Below are positions 11,415-20,732 of a stretch of 64,000 nucleotides of DNA, piece by piece; position 1 is the first letter of the stretch; each line of letters begins with the position of its first letter. Origin of the DNA: Amycolatopsis azurea DSM 43854 (GTDB lineage: Bacteria; Actinomycetota; Actinomycetes; Mycobacteriales; Pseudonocardiaceae); assembly GCF_001995215.1 (NCBI RefSeq), contig NZ_MUXN01000004.1, positions 62,193-126,192 of the forward strand, read 5' to 3'. Below the pieces are notes generated by a model, which was not told the origin of the DNA, ran no database searches, and saw nothing but the letters and a program-made list of their open reading frames with translations. Made by a program: the position numbers and the translations under genes.

Positions 11415-11785
11415 GGCTTGGACTCGCCTCTATCCGTCTCGAGATCTTGAACACCGCTGATGCGCCTACCAGGCTAACCCCCTCGGTGGCGGCCGTGTGA
11501 TGGAACTGGCCTGTGTGAGGCGTGGCGCACTAGGTGATGGGTCACTGTCTCGATCAAGAGATCGAAACCAAAGCACCCCGCCGACCACGCTTCGGCCGTT
11601 CGGGGGAGCAGGGGACCTTTGCTGTCGTTTCGCCGTCTGTGCAGGTCAGGTCACTGATTGGTCGGTAAAGGTTGGCTGGGTGGTCGTGCCCGGACAGCCT
11701 GGAGTTCACGTCGGCGGGTTTTGCTGGGTGGAGGATGCGGCCGGTGTCGTGCCGGCCGCCGATCGCCGCGAGGTGGTGGCAGCCG
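11415..11785. other. Intergenic region upstream of kgd
   Basis: About 370 bp between kgd (leftward) and a small gene (rightward). Reading frames here lack ribosome sites and homologue-like features. It holds the kgd leader with GAGGCGAG ahead of the GTG. The piece GGGGACCTTTGCTG near 11611 resembles one arm of the hairpin at 19360-19398, but no partner arm is present here. No other signal seen. Confidence 0.45.
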
Positions 11786-12052
11786 ATGTGGCTGGACGAG
11801 TGTCCGTCGTTCTGGGACGAGGGGCGCGTGCGCCCGTTGGTCACCGAGTCCGGCAAGGTCGTCCTGATGTGCGACTCGTGCTCGGCGGTCTGGCCGACGC
11901 TCGACGACTTCAAGGAGATGGAGCACGTCGAGCCCTACGAGCCGGACTGGGCGGTGACGGCCGGGGTGCACGTCCGGCCCGGGACCTTCCGGTGGGCCTC
12001 GGAGCGGGATCTCGAGGTCGCCGGGATGAGCGGCCTCAAGTGGCGGCCTTAG
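11786..12052 (+). CDS. Small hypothetical protein with a CDSC motif
   Basis: The predicted 88-residue product begins MWLDECPSFWDEG and contains VVLMCDSCSAVWP, a CxxC pair that could bind a metal or form a disulfide; only three cysteines are present. ATG at 11786 is preferred because a GAGGTGG ribosome site lies about eight bases upstream. Starts at 11735 or 11672 would add 17 or 38 residues. The gene converges on the DUF4291 gene with a 4-bp overlap of the 3' ends. No family recognised. Codon use looks normal, which supports a real gene. Confidence 0.6.
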   Translation: MWLDECPSFWDEGRVRPLVTESGKVVLMCDSCSAVWPTLDDFKEMEHVEPYEPDWAVTAGVHVRPGTFRWASERDLEVAGMSGLKWRP

Positions 12053-12618
12053 CCCGGGTACGGGCGCTCCGCGGGTAGCAGCGCTTCGGCGTCTTCGATG
12101 CGGTTCGCCGCGACCAGGGCGCCGATCTCGCGCATGACCGGGGTGACGTCGGTGACCGCCGTGATCCATTTGTCGACATAGCGATCGACGGCCTCGCCGC
12201 TCAGGCCCATCTGGAGCGAACGGTGCTTCAGCGCGCCGAGCCGGATGCCGCGTTCCGGATCCCACTGGATGCGAACCGGACTGGTCTTGACCTCCAGCCG
12301 CCACGCCTTCTGGTCGGCGTGGACGCCCCTGTCGTAGTGGCTGAGCGCCGCGTGCTCGAGCGCCCAGGCGAAACCTTCGCGAGTGATGTCGAGGGCGAGC
12401 ACGCGCTCTTGACCGGGTTTCGCGGCCCAGCCGCAGCGGTACGCCATCCAGAGGAAGGACGGCTTGATCCAGGTCATGCGTTCGCGTTTGAACGGCGGTA
12501 CGAACGTGCCCGCCTTCAGTGCGGCGTCGGCGATGGACGGCGAATACGCCTGATAGACGCGGATCGTGGTTTCGGTGTGGACGGCGCGGATCTGCCGCGC
12601 CGGGATCTCTTCTTTCAT
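12049..12618 (-). CDS. DUF4291 family protein
   Basis: The 189-residue product matches the conserved pattern of DUF4291: IRVYQAYSPSIADAAL near the start, RERMTWIKPSFLWM in the middle, then WDPERGIRLGAL and QMGLSGEAVDRYV. Length fits the family, which is widespread in bacteria and some fungi. Its biochemical role is unknown to me. ATG at 12618 is used; the frame extends upstream through a repeat element but homologous sequence starts at MKEEIPARQIRAVHTE. It is expressed toward the small CxxC gene, not in an operon with the exporter upstream. Confidence 0.85.
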   Translation of the reverse strand: MKEEIPARQIRAVHTETTIRVYQAYSPSIADAALKAGTFVPPFKRERMTWIKPSFLWMAYRCGWAAKPGQERVLALDITREGFAWALEHAALSHYDRGVHADQKAWRLEVKTSPVRIQWDPERGIRLGALKHRSLQMGLSGEAVDRYVDKWITAVTDVTPVMREIGALVAANRIEDAEALLPAERPYPG

Positions 12619-12711
12619 TTCCCGTACAGCGTGACAGGTCCGGGTGTTCGCGCGCGACCGTAATTCCCTTGCCCGCCAGGGCATGTGCTCGGCGGCGGAG
12701 GCTCGGACGGC

Positions 12712-12764
12712 GTTGCGAAAGCCACTTTCGCAACGTTGAAGGTTGCGAAAGTGGCTTTCGCAAC
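12712..12764. repeat. Type A intergenic palindrome, copy 1
   Basis: This is a 53-bp element: a 23-bp palindrome with GTTGCGAAAG arms, centre GTTGAAG, then the reverse complement of the first half. Either half or the whole can fold. Other copies are at 28088-28140, 35491-35543 (variant) and 35582-35634 (inverted). It lies upstream of the DUF4291 gene. Confidence 0.8.
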
Positions 12765-12803
12765 GCTTTCGGGAGCTGCGTGCTGGTGAGCGTCGGTGCG
12801 GGT

Positions 12804-12851
12804 GGTCGTGAGTGGAAAGTGTCGTTAGAACGACCCAAAACACTCACGACC
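12804..12851. repeat. Type B intergenic palindrome, copy 1 (exporter 3' end)
   Basis: Arms GGTCGTGAGTG and CACTCACGACC flank an inner TCGTTAGAACGA. It ends three bases before the stop of the fused ABC exporter, so it probably doubles as its transcription terminator. Related copies are at 35361-35410, 35721-35750 (half) and 42314-42365. Confidence 0.75.
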
Positions 12852-12854
12852 CGC

Positions 12855-15800
12855 TCAGCCCAGGGACCACAGGCGCGCGTAGTGGCCATCGGCGGCGACC
12901 AGTTCCGCGTGGGTGCCCTGTTCGATGATCCGGCCGTGGTCCAGCACCACGATCCGGTCCGCCTTGGCGGCGGTGGCGAGCCGGTGCGCGACCACGAAGG
13001 TCGTGCGGCGCCGCGCGAGTTGTTCCGTCGCGCGCAGGACGGCGGCTTCGGTGGACGGGTCCAGCGCCGCCGTCGCCTCGTCGAGCAGGAGGACGTCCGG
13101 ATCCACGAGTTCGGCGCGGGCGAGGGCGACGAGTTGCCGCTGCCCGGCCGAAAGCGACCGTCCGCGTTCACCGACGGGCTGGTGGAAACCGGCGGGAAGC
13201 GCGGCGACACCGTCGAGCGCGCCGACCGATCGGACCGCCTCTTCGACCTCCGCGTCCGTCGCGGAAGGCTTGCCGTAGCGCACATTGTCCGCGACGGTCC
13301 CCGAGAACAGATGCGCTTCCTGGGGTACCACGCCCATCCGGGTGCGCAGGGCGGCCAGGTCGTATTCGCGGATGTCGGTGCCGTCGATCCGGACCATGCC
13401 GCCCGTCGCGTCGTAAAAGCGCGCGACGAGCTTCACCGCCGTCGATTTCCCGGCGCCCGTCGCCCCGACCAACGCGACGGTCTCCCCGGGTGCGACGTCG
13501 AGTGAAAGCTGCGACAAAGCGGGCTCGTCCGTTGCGATGTAAGCGAAATCGACGTCCTTGAAGGAGACCTCGCCCCGCAGCCGCTCCGGGACCGCGACCG
13601 GTTTCTCCGCCTGTGGAACGGAAGTCGGTGTGCGCAGGAGATCACCGATGCGCGTCAGGCCGACCCGTGCCTGCTGGTAGCCGTCGAACACCGAGGACAA
13701 CTGCTGGATCGGCGAGAAGAACTGACCCAGGTACAACAGGAACGCCACCAGCACACCGGCCGACAGCGTGCCCGCCGCGACCCGGTTCGCGCCGACGATC
13801 AGCACTACGACCTCGGCGAGTCCGGAAAGCATTGCTGCGAAAGGGAAGTACGTCGCGACGAGACGTTGGGCGCGAAGCCTCGACCGCCGGTATTCGTCGC
13901 TTCGGGACGCGAACTTCTCCGCCGTGCGCTCCTCGCGCGTGTACGCCTGCGCGACCCGCAGCCCGTTCACGTTCTCCTGCATGTCCGCGTTCACGACGCT
14001 GACCCGTTCCCGGGCTTCGGTGTACGCCTTGGACGAAGCCCGGCGGAAGATCACCGTCGCGACGACGAGGATCGGCAGCACCGCGAGCGCGTACGCCGCC
14101 AGCCCGATGTCGGTGATCATCAACGCGGCCGCGATCCCGACCAGGGTCAGCGCGCTCACGACGGCTTGGGCGACGCCGGTCTGCAGGAACGTCGAGAGCG
14201 CGTCGACGTCGGTCGTCATCCGGGTCATGATCTTCCCGGACAGTTCGCGTTCGTAGAAGTCGAGCCCGAGCCGTTGCAGATGGGCGTAACTGCGGACGCG
14301 CAGCGAATACAGCACCGTCTCGCCGACCCGCGCCGTCATCCTGGTCTGGAGGTAGACCACCAGCCAGTCCGCGAGGATCACCAGCGCGCCGATCGCGGCG
14401 GCCAGCCAGATCACCGCCTCCGCTCCGGCGCGCACGCCGTTGTCGATGCCGTGCTGGTACAGCGCGGGCATCGCGATGGTGGCCAGCGCGTCCGCCGCGA
14501 CCAGGCCGATCACCACGGCGAGCGGGCCGCGTACCGGTTTCAGCAGGCGGCCGAGGCGGAACTTCGGTTCGGGTGCGGTGACATCGGTGCCAGGCAGGTG
14601 CGGGACGTCCGTCGCGGGCGGCAGTTTCCGGACGCCTTCGATGAGTTCCTCGCTCGGCGGCAGGTTGACGTCCCACTCGCCGCCGGTGCCCTTCCGCTCG
14701 CCCGCCAGTTCGTCGGCCTTGTCCTGCTCCGGCCACAGGGCCGGGGTGATCCCGGCGGGACCGCAGTCGAGACCTTCACAGCGATGCGGTTCCTCGACGT
14801 CGTCACCCGGTCCCGCGACGAGTTCGCGGAACAGCGCGCAGCGCGCCAGCAGCTCTTCCTCGGTGCCGACGTCGACGACGCGTCCCTTGTCCAGCACGGC
14901 GATCCGGTCGGCGAGGGCGAGGGTGGAGCGGCGGTGCGCGATCAGCAGGGTCGTCCGGCTCGCGGTGACCGAGCGCAGCGTGTCGTGGATCGCCGCCTCG
15001 GTGACCGTGTCGATGGCTGACGTCGCGTCGTCGAGGACCAGCACGCGCGGATCGGTCATCAGCGCCCTGGCCAGGCCGAGCCGCTGCCGCTGGCCGCCCG
15101 ACAACGTGAGGCCGCGCTCGCCGACGAGCGTGTCGTAGCCCTCGGGGAGCCGCTGGATGAACTCGTCCGCCTCCGCCGCCCGCGCGGCCGCGCGGATCTC
15201 CTCGTCGCTCGCGTCGGGCCTGCCGTACGCGATGTTGTCGCGCACCGACGAGGAGAAGAGGAAGGCCTCTTCGAAGACCACGCCGATCGCGCTGCGCAGG
15301 TCGTGCTGCCGGACGTCGCGGACGTCGAGGTCGCCGACCTGGACCGAACCGCTGTGCACGTCGTAGAACCGGGGCAGCAGCAAGGAGATCGTCGACTTGC
15401 CCGAACCGGCCGTGCCGACCAGCGCGAGGGTTTCACCCGGCCGGGCCTCCAGGGTGAGCCCGTCCAGCACGGGATCCGACCGCGTGTAGCCGAAGGAGAC
15501 ATCCTCCAGCCGGACGCCGAGCGGGCCTTCGGGCAGCGGACGCGCGTCCGGGCTGTCGACGACGTCCGGCTGCGCGTCGATCAGTTCGTTGACCCGTTCC
15601 GCGCCCGCCCTGGTCAGCTGGGCCTGGACGACGAGGCTGGAGATCATCCTCGCCGGGCCGATCAGGATGGAGAGGTAAGTCGCGAAGGCCAGGAAGGTGC
15701 CGAGGCTGACTTCGCCGTTCAGCGCCAGGACGCCGCCGACGGCCAGCACCGCGACCTGACCCGCCGCGGGCAGCGCCGCCGTCGTGGCCGTGGGCAAGGC

Positions 15801-16577
15801 GGACAGCCGCGCCGCGCGCATACGTTCGGCGAAGAGCTTCTTCGCCGTCTTCTCCAGCTTCGCGACTTCGCGCGCTTCCTGGCCGAAGCCCTTCACGACA
15901 CGTACGCCGGTGACGGTCTCTTCGACCTGCTGCGCGACGTCGGCCGCGCGCTGCTGGGCCGCCCAGGTCGCGGGGAAGAGCCGCTTCCGGCTCACCGCCA
16001 TGATGATCGCGATCGCCGGGGCGACCACCATCGCGATCAGGGTCAGTGTCGGCGACATCCACAGCATCGCGCCGAGCGACAGCAGTGCGAAGATCACCGA
16101 ACCCGCCGAGAGCGGCACCTGCATCAAGACCGACGTGACCAGCTGGAGGTCCGAGATCGCGCGGGAGGCGACCTGCCCGGTGCGCAGCGCGTCCTGCTTG
16201 CCGCCGTCGAGCCGGGAGACCGCGTTGAACACCTGGCGGCGCAGATCGTGCTGGACGTCGAGCGCCAGCCGACCGCCGACGTACCGGCGGGCGAACGCGT
16301 TGCCGAAGGTCAGCACCTGCAGCACCGCCATCACGGCGGCGAGCAGGCCGAGGTTCGAGGTGTCGCCGGCGACCGCGCTGTCGAGCGCTTCCCGGATCAG
16401 CAGCGGCCCGGCGGCCTGCAGCCCGACGCCGATGATCGCCGCGCCCAGGGACAGCACGACCAGCCACGGATGTTTCCAGCACGAAGCGGCCAGGCGGCGG
16501 ATCCAGCCTCCGGTGGGGACGGGGGCCGTCTCACGAGCCGGACTGGCTTGACGCGGACGAGGTGGAGCAGTAGTCAC
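12855..16577 (-). CDS. Fused two-half ABC exporter (TMD-NBD-TMD-NBD)
   Basis: The 1240-residue protein joins two complete multidrug-type half exporters that are usually separate genes. The first half has six TM segments, Walker A GTAGSGKST, signature LSGGQRQRLG and Walker B LVLDDATSAID. In that Walker B, Asp replaces the catalytic Glu, so the first ATP site is probably degenerate, as in known heterodimeric exporters. A linker of about 100 residues contains HRCEGLDCGP. The second half has GATGAGKST, LSAGQRQLVA and LLLDEATAALD with an intact Glu. It likely exports a lipid or drug. GTG start at 16577; the 3' end carries a type B palindrome. Substrate unknown. Confidence 0.92.
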   Translation of the reverse strand: MTTAPPRPRQASPARETAPVPTGGWIRRLAASCWKHPWLVVLSLGAAIIGVGLQAAGPLLIREALDSAVAGDTSNLGLLAAVMAVLQVLTFGNAFARRYVGGRLALDVQHDLRRQVFNAVSRLDGGKQDALRTGQVASRAISDLQLVTSVLMQVPLSAGSVIFALLSLGAMLWMSPTLTLIAMVVAPAIAIIMAVSRKRLFPATWAAQQRAADVAQQVEETVTGVRVVKGFGQEAREVAKLEKTAKKLFAERMRAARLSALPTATTAALPAAGQVAVLAVGGVLALNGEVSLGTFLAFATYLSILIGPARMISSLVVQAQLTRAGAERVNELIDAQPDVVDSPDARPLPEGPLGVRLEDVSFGYTRSDPVLDGLTLEARPGETLALVGTAGSGKSTISLLLPRFYDVHSGSVQVGDLDVRDVRQHDLRSAIGVVFEEAFLFSSSVRDNIAYGRPDASDEEIRAAARAAEADEFIQRLPEGYDTLVGERGLTLSGGQRQRLGLARALMTDPRVLVLDDATSAIDTVTEAAIHDTLRSVTASRTTLLIAHRRSTLALADRIAVLDKGRVVDVGTEEELLARCALFRELVAGPGDDVEEPHRCEGLDCGPAGITPALWPEQDKADELAGERKGTGGEWDVNLPPSEELIEGVRKLPPATDVPHLPGTDVTAPEPKFRLGRLLKPVRGPLAVVIGLVAADALATIAMPALYQHGIDNGVRAGAEAVIWLAAAIGALVILADWLVVYLQTRMTARVGETVLYSLRVRSYAHLQRLGLDFYERELSGKIMTRMTTDVDALSTFLQTGVAQAVVSALTLVGIAAALMITDIGLAAYALAVLPILVVATVIFRRASSKAYTEARERVSVVNADMQENVNGLRVAQAYTREERTAEKFASRSDEYRRSRLRAQRLVATYFPFAAMLSGLAEVVVLIVGANRVAAGTLSAGVLVAFLLYLGQFFSPIQQLSSVFDGYQQARVGLTRIGDLLRTPTSVPQAEKPVAVPERLRGEVSFKDVDFAYIATDEPALSQLSLDVAPGETVALVGATGAGKSTAVKLVARFYDATGGMVRIDGTDIREYDLAALRTRMGVVPQEAHLFSGTVADNVRYGKPSATDAEVEEAVRSVGALDGVAALPAGFHQPVGERGRSLSAGQRQLVALARAELVDPDVLLLDEATAALDPSTEAAVLRATEQLARRRTTFVVAHRLATAAKADRIVVLDHGRIIEQGTHAELVAADGHYARLWSLG

Positions 16578-16632
16578 CCCGCCAGCCTAAGCCGCCCCAC
16601 CGACATGATCGGCCGGTTCGCGGAGGGCCGAA

Positions 16633-16687
16633 TGCGCTGAAAGGCCCCTTCACCGCAAAACCTGTGGTGAAGGGGCCTTTCAGCGCA
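16633..16687. terminator. Hairpin between ABC-2 permease and fused exporter genes
   Basis: Arms of 22 bases beginning TGCGCTGAAAGGCCCC pair across an 11-base loop. It lies between the stop of the ABC-2 permease (leftward) and the start of the fused exporter (also leftward), so it can end the permease transcript. Same GGCCCCTTCACC family. Confidence 0.78.
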
Positions 16688-16702
16688 CGTGTGTGTGGAG
16701 GC

Positions 16703-17587
16703 TTACGTGATGTCTTTCTTTTGGTTCACGGCCCAGCCGGCGAGGAAGAAGATCATCGTCCAGCCGAAGAAGATGAGCGCCGAGGCCCACCACGAGAACG
16801 CGCCGGGCGCACCCGCCGCGTACTGCAGCGCCCACGCCGTCTCGTCCTGGAGACCGGGCACCTTCACGCCGGCGGCGCCGAACGCCTCCGCGCCGATGGC
16901 GCCCACGATGCCGTTGACCGTGCCGTTCGGCAGGACCCCGCCCAGCCACGTGATGTCCGCGGCGCCGAACATGACGAACACCAGGACGTTCTCGACGACG
17001 AGCATCCAGATGGTCAGCGTGATGATGCTGCCGACCACGCTGCGCCAGACCGCGCCGACACCGATGCCGAACAGGGTCGCCAGGATCGTCGCGAGAACAC
17101 CCGCGCCCAGCACGCCCAGCCACTGGCCCGCCGTCGGCAGCCGCTGGCTGTCGACCGTGATCACGGTGCCGAGGCTCGCCGCGCCCACGATGATGACGCC
17201 GTAGATGGCGCCCCACGCGATGTAGGTGATCATCTTCGCGCTCAGCGCCGAAACCCGGTTCGGGGCCGTGAGGAACGTCGTGGTGATCGTCTTCTTCGTG
17301 TACTCGCCGGCGAGGGCGAAGACACCGAAGATGATCGGGATCATCGTGCCGATGTTGATGCCGTGCCCCAGCGCGAGCAGGCCGACGGGCAGTTCACCGG
17401 TCGAGATGCCGAGCGCCTCGGTCAGCTCACGGGTGTCCGAGCGGCCGAGGAAGTCACTGAAGTCGTTCGTGACCATGCCCCAGAACAGGGCGAACGCGAA
17501 CGCGAAGACCACCGCGGGGATCATCAGTGCCCACCATGCTTTGAGGGTGAGCGTCTTGCGGAACTCCGCCTTGATCAGGTTGCCCAT
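16703..17587 (-). CDS. ABC-2 type transporter permease
   Basis: The 294-residue protein opens with a short cytoplasmic helix (MGNLIKAEFRKTLTLKAWW), then about six membrane segments, and ends with the VNQKKDIT tail. This is the layout of ABC-2 export permeases that work as dimers with a separate ATPase. Its ATG overlaps the ATPase stop by one base (TGATG), so the two are coupled and form one transporter. The conserved GEYTKKTITTTFLTAPNR loop is typical for the actinobacterial subgroup. Substrate unknown. Confidence 0.9.
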   Translation of the reverse strand: MGNLIKAEFRKTLTLKAWWALMIPAVVFAFAFALFWGMVTNDFSDFLGRSDTRELTEALGISTGELPVGLLALGHGINIGTMIPIIFGVFALAGEYTKKTITTTFLTAPNRVSALSAKMITYIAWGAIYGVIIVGAASLGTVITVDSQRLPTAGQWLGVLGAGVLATILATLFGIGVGAVWRSVVGSIITLTIWMLVVENVLVFVMFGAADITWLGGVLPNGTVNGIVGAIGAEAFGAAGVKVPGLQDETAWALQYAAGAPGAFSWWASALIFFGWTMIFFLAGWAVNQKKDIT

Positions 17588-18780
17588 CAGCCCTGGCCTC
17601 CCCAGCCCTCGTTCTGGCCCTGCTGCTGCGGCGCCTGCTGCTGAGGCGGCGCCTGCTGGTACTGCTGCTGTTGCTGCGGGGGCTGACCCTGCTGCTGGTA
17701 CTGCTGCTGCGGCGCGAAACCGGGAGCCGGGGTGTTCGGCGGCGCGAATCCGGGCGGCGGCGTCTGCGGCGCGTACCCGGGCGGCGCCTGATACCCGGGC
17801 GGCGGACCCTGATAACCCGGAGGCGGCCCCTGGTAGCCCGGCGGCGGCCCCTGCTGGAACCCGGGCTGCGGCGCGGCGTACTGGCCCTGCGTCAGCTGGA
17901 AGAACATCCGCTCCAGATCCGCGGTCTCCTCCTGCATGCCGTAGACCGCGATGTTCGCCTTCGCCGAGATGTCACCGATCTGCTGCACCGTCGCACCGGA
18001 TACCGCGACCCGGCCGTCCGGCATCGGCGAGACCTGCGTGATGCCTGCCTCCTGCAACGCGGCCACGAGACCGTTCGCGTCCGCGGACTGCACCAGCACC
18101 CGCGACTGGTTGCTCTTGCGCAACTGATCCAGCGAGCCGTTGTACCGCGTCATGCCCTGGCTGATGATCACGACCTGGTCGATCGTCTGCTCCACCTCGT
18201 TCAGGAGGTGGCTCGAGACCAGCACCGTGCGCCCCTCACGCGCGTACGCGCGCAGGAAGTTCCGAAGCCACAGGATGCCTTCGGGGTCGAGCCCGTTCGT
18301 CGGCTCGTCCAGCACCAGCACCTGCGGATTCCCCAGCAACGCCGTCGCCAGCGCCAGCCGCTGCCGCATACCGAGCGAGAACCCGCCCGCCTTGCGGTCC
18401 GCCGCCGACGAAAGGCCGACCAGGCCCAGCACCTCGTCCACCCGCTGATCCGGCATCCCGATCGCCGCCGAGTACACGCGCAGGTGATTCCGCGCCGTGC
18501 GCCCCGGGTGGAAGCCCTCGTTCTCCAGCACCGAACCGACGACCCGCGCCGGATTCCCCAGCTGGTCGTGCGGGCGCCCGTTGATGGTCGCCGTGCCGTT
18601 CGTGGGCGTCACCAGACCGAGCAGCATCCGGAGAGTCGTCGTCTTCCCGGCACCGTTGGGCCCCAGGAAGCCGGTCACCGAACCGGGCTCCACCGTGAAG
18701 CTCAGATTCTGGACCGCGTTGACCGCACCGAACTGCTTGCTCAGGTTCTGCACCGCGATGCGGCCACTGCCGTCGTGCAT
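17587..18780 (-). CDS. ABC transporter ATP-binding protein with a long Gln/Pro/Gly/Tyr-rich C-terminal tail
   Basis: The product is 397 residues. The first 300 or so are a DrrA/CcmA-type ATPase: Walker A GPNGAGKTT, signature FSLGMRQRLALA, Walker B VLVLDEPTNGLDPEG and switch His in SSHLLNE. The last 90 residues are low complexity: repeated GYQGPPP, then Gln runs, ending NEGWGGQG. Such a tail is unusual for an ATPase and looks disordered. ATG at 18780 has GGGGAC six bases upstream; the longer frame to 18819 is not needed. It partners the ABC-2 permease downstream. Confidence 0.9.
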   Translation of the reverse strand: MHDGSGRIAVQNLSKQFGAVNAVQNLSFTVEPGSVTGFLGPNGAGKTTTLRMLLGLVTPTNGTATINGRPHDQLGNPARVVGSVLENEGFHPGRTARNHLRVYSAAIGMPDQRVDEVLGLVGLSSAADRKAGGFSLGMRQRLALATALLGNPQVLVLDEPTNGLDPEGILWLRNFLRAYAREGRTVLVSSHLLNEVEQTIDQVVIISQGMTRYNGSLDQLRKSNQSRVLVQSADANGLVAALQEAGITQVSPMPDGRVAVSGATVQQIGDISAKANIAVYGMQEETADLERMFFQLTQGQYAAPQPGFQQGPPPGYQGPPPGYQGPPPGYQAPPGYAPQTPPPGFAPPNTPAPGFAPQQQYQQQGQPPQQQQQYQQAPPQQQAPQQQGQNEGWGGQG

Positions 18781-19289
18781 ACCGTCCCCTTTTGTTGACG
18801 AAGGCCGATCACGCGACATCCTGCCTCACCGGGTGAGTCCGCACCCGCGGAAGGGGGCAATCCGCCGAAAGCGACCTTCGTCACGTTCGATGTGGTGACG
18901 ATGCCGCCCCGCAGCGCACCCGGAACTGGTCCGAATGGCCGCTGACTACCGGATATACGACCTAGAGCGCGGAAAATCACCGACTGTGGCGAAGGTCTGT
19001 GAAGAAGTAATTCGGAAGACATGGCAACCCCATGCAGCGCGGCGGCGACTTATTACCTACGATGTAGGAGGCGGCCCGCTCCCAATGACCCCCAGGTTGG
19101 TTGAGCGGGCCGCCCTCAGCCCTCTTCCCTCACCTTGGTCGGCGCTTCGCGCCTTCCCTCGGTGAGGGCTTCGTCGTATCACCCGGGGGGCCGAGCCCCC
19201 CGGACCCCCGCGGTGCGTGAAGCTGCGGTTCGCGAGTGGGTCGGCCGACGGCGCGGGGCGCCGTGGCCTGGTGAGGGTCCGGCGTGGAG
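18781..19289. other. Long intergenic region between ABC ATPase and ald
   Basis: About 510 bp with no supportable coding sequence; the 76-codon frame at 18935-19165 lacks a ribosome site and codon bias. Near 18866-18900 there is a degenerate piece resembling a type A palindrome (CGAAAGCGACCTTCGTCAC). Positions 18950-19065 are relatively A+T-rich and could hold a promoter. Three strong hairpins follow (separate entry). Confidence 0.5.
19061..19203. ncRNA. Candidate structured RNA: three consecutive hairpins
   Basis: Hairpin 1 pairs GGCGGCCCGCTC (19070-19081) with 19103-19114, with an inner CCAA/TTGG pairing and a C-rich loop. Hairpin 2 pairs CCCTCACC (19127-19134) with 19161-19168 and has an inner GGCGC/GCGCC stem separated by an internal loop. 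Hairpin 3 pairs CCGGGGGG with CCCCCCGG (19183-19203). This is more structure than a single terminator needs, in a 600-bp gap. I do not recognise an Rfam family, and the strand is not determined. Confidence 0.3.
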
Positions 19290-19398
19290 GCTCCTAAGTA
19301 CGTGAAGGCCCCCTTCCCTCGGCTCAGTCGAGGGAAGGGGGCCTTCATGTACTTAGGAGCGAGGGACCTTTGCTCACTGGGGCGGCAAAGGTCCCTCG
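19290..19398. terminator. Two back-to-back hairpins at the 3' side of ald
   Basis: The first (19290-19360) is a 71-bp near-perfect palindrome starting GCTCCTAAGTAC, with the GTGAAGGCCCCC core and one G/T mismatch pair. The second (19360-19398) pairs CGAGGGACCTTTGC with GCAAAGGTCCCTCG. They share base 19360. They lie about 55 bases beyond the ald stop and probably end its leftward transcript. Confidence 0.75.
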
Positions 19399-19452
19399 CG
19401 TGGGAGAAGTGGCTCAGGGTGGAGCGGGCGAAGCCGGAGTGGAGCGGGTGGG

Positions 19453-20568
19453 TCAGGCGAGGACGGCGGCCAGGTCCGTGGAGGGCAGGCCGTGCGCGGC
19501 GGCGACGGGGGCGTTGGTCAGGGCACCCGCGTGGGTGTTGAGGCCCTTCGCCAGCGAAGCGTCCGCCTGCAGCGCCTTCTTCCAGCCGTGGTCCGCCAGT
19601 TGGACGGCGTACGGCAGCGTCACGTTCGTCAGCCCGTAGGTCGACGTCCGCGGCACCGCGCCCGGCATGTTCGCGACGCAGTAGAACACCGAGTCGTGGA
19701 CCTGGTAGGTCGGCTCGTCGTGCGTGGTCGGCCGCGAGTCGGCGAAGCAGCCGCCCTGGTCGATCGCGATGTCCACCAGCACACTGCCCGGACGCATCCG
19801 CGAAACGAGGTCGTTCGAGACCAGCTTCGGCGCCTTCGCGCCGGGCACCAGCACGGCGCCGATGACCATGTCGGCCTCCAGCACGGACTGCTCGACCGAC
19901 AGCGCGTTCGAGGTCACCGTGCGGATGCGGCCGCCGAAGTCGTTGTCGATCTGACGGAGCCGGTCGACGTTCGTGTCGAGGATCTCGACGTCCGAGCCGA
20001 GACCCAACGCGACCCGCGCCGCGTTCAGGCCGGCCACACCGCCACCGATCACGACGACGCGCGCCGGGTGGACACCGGGGATGCCACCGGGCAGCACACC
20101 GCGGCCACCGCTCGGCTTCATCAGGGAGTACGCGCCCACCTGCGGCGCCAGCCGCCCGGCGACCTCGGACATCGGCGCCAGCAGCGGCAGCGCGCGGTTC
20201 GGGGTCTGCACCGTCTCGTAGGCGATCGCGGTGGTGCCCGCGGCCAGCAGCGCGTCGGTCAGCGGACGGTCCGCGGCGATGTGCAGGTAGGTGAACAGCA
20301 CCTGGTCGGCGCGCAGCCGCGGGTACTCCTCGGCGATCGGCTCCTTGACCTTGAGCACGAGCTCGCCCTCGGACCAGGTCTCCTCGGCGGTGGCGAGGAT
20401 CTTCGCGCCCGCGGCGACGTACTCGTCGTCGGAGATGGACGAGCCGACGCCGGCACCGGTCTCGACGAAGACGTCGTGGCCGCGACCGGTCAGTTCGTGC
20501 ACGCCCGCCGGGGTGAGCGCCACACGGTACTCATGCCTCTTGATCTCACGGGGGACGGCGATACGCAC
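19453..20568 (-). CDS. ald: Alanine dehydrogenase
   Basis: NAD-dependent interconversion of L-alanine and pyruvate plus ammonia. The 371 residues equal the usual family length. N-terminal [19 protein letters not shown] contains the substrate-binding Arg and the conserved [18 protein letters not shown] supplies the active-site His region, and [20 protein letters not shown] is the NAD-binding loop. GTG at 20568 is preceded by AGGAGG at the right distance; the upstream extension is discarded. It is monocistronic with strong hairpins downstream. A PucR regulator lies 2 kb away; PucR-type proteins regulate ald in some actinobacteria, but that link is only a suggestion here. Confidence 0.96.
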   Translation of the reverse strand: MRIAVPREIKRHEYRVALTPAGVHELTGRGHDVFVETGAGVGSSISDDEYVAAGAKILATAEETWSEGELVLKVKEPIAEEYPRLRADQVLFTYLHIAADRPLTDALLAAGTTAIAYETVQTPNRALPLLAPMSEVAGRLAPQVGAYSLMKPSGGRGVLPGGIPGVHPARVVVIGGGVAGLNAARVALGLGSDVEILDTNVDRLRQIDNDFGGRIRTVTSNALSVEQSVLEADMVIGAVLVPGAKAPKLVSNDLVSRMRPGSVLVDIAIDQGGCFADSRPTTHDEPTYQVHDSVFYCVANMPGAVPRTSTYGLTNVTLPYAVQLADHGWKKALQADASLAKGLNTHAGALTNAPVAAAHGLPSTDLAAVLA

Positions 20569-20732
20569 GGAATGCCTCCTGGCGGCGGGGTCTACGACAA
20601 GTGCTGCCACTCACGGTGATGTACCCGGACGGCGGTGTCATCGTGTGCCCGCGACAAGATTGAGAGCCGATCATGGTTTCGGCGGCACAATCGCTTGACC
20701 TCCAGTGGACTCGAGCTTGCACCTTGGGTCAC

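Noticed and set aside
18866..18905. Fifth type A repeat
   Set aside because: CGAAAGCGACCTTCGTCAC matches only part of one arm and has no mirrored half, so it is at most a decayed remnant.
18935..19165. 76-codon frame in the gap before the ABC ATPase
   Set aside because: No ribosome site, no codon bias, and it crosses strong hairpins.
19061..19203. 6C RNA or tmRNA
   Set aside because: Loops lack the paired six-cytosine runs of 6C RNA, and there is no tRNA-like end with CCA.
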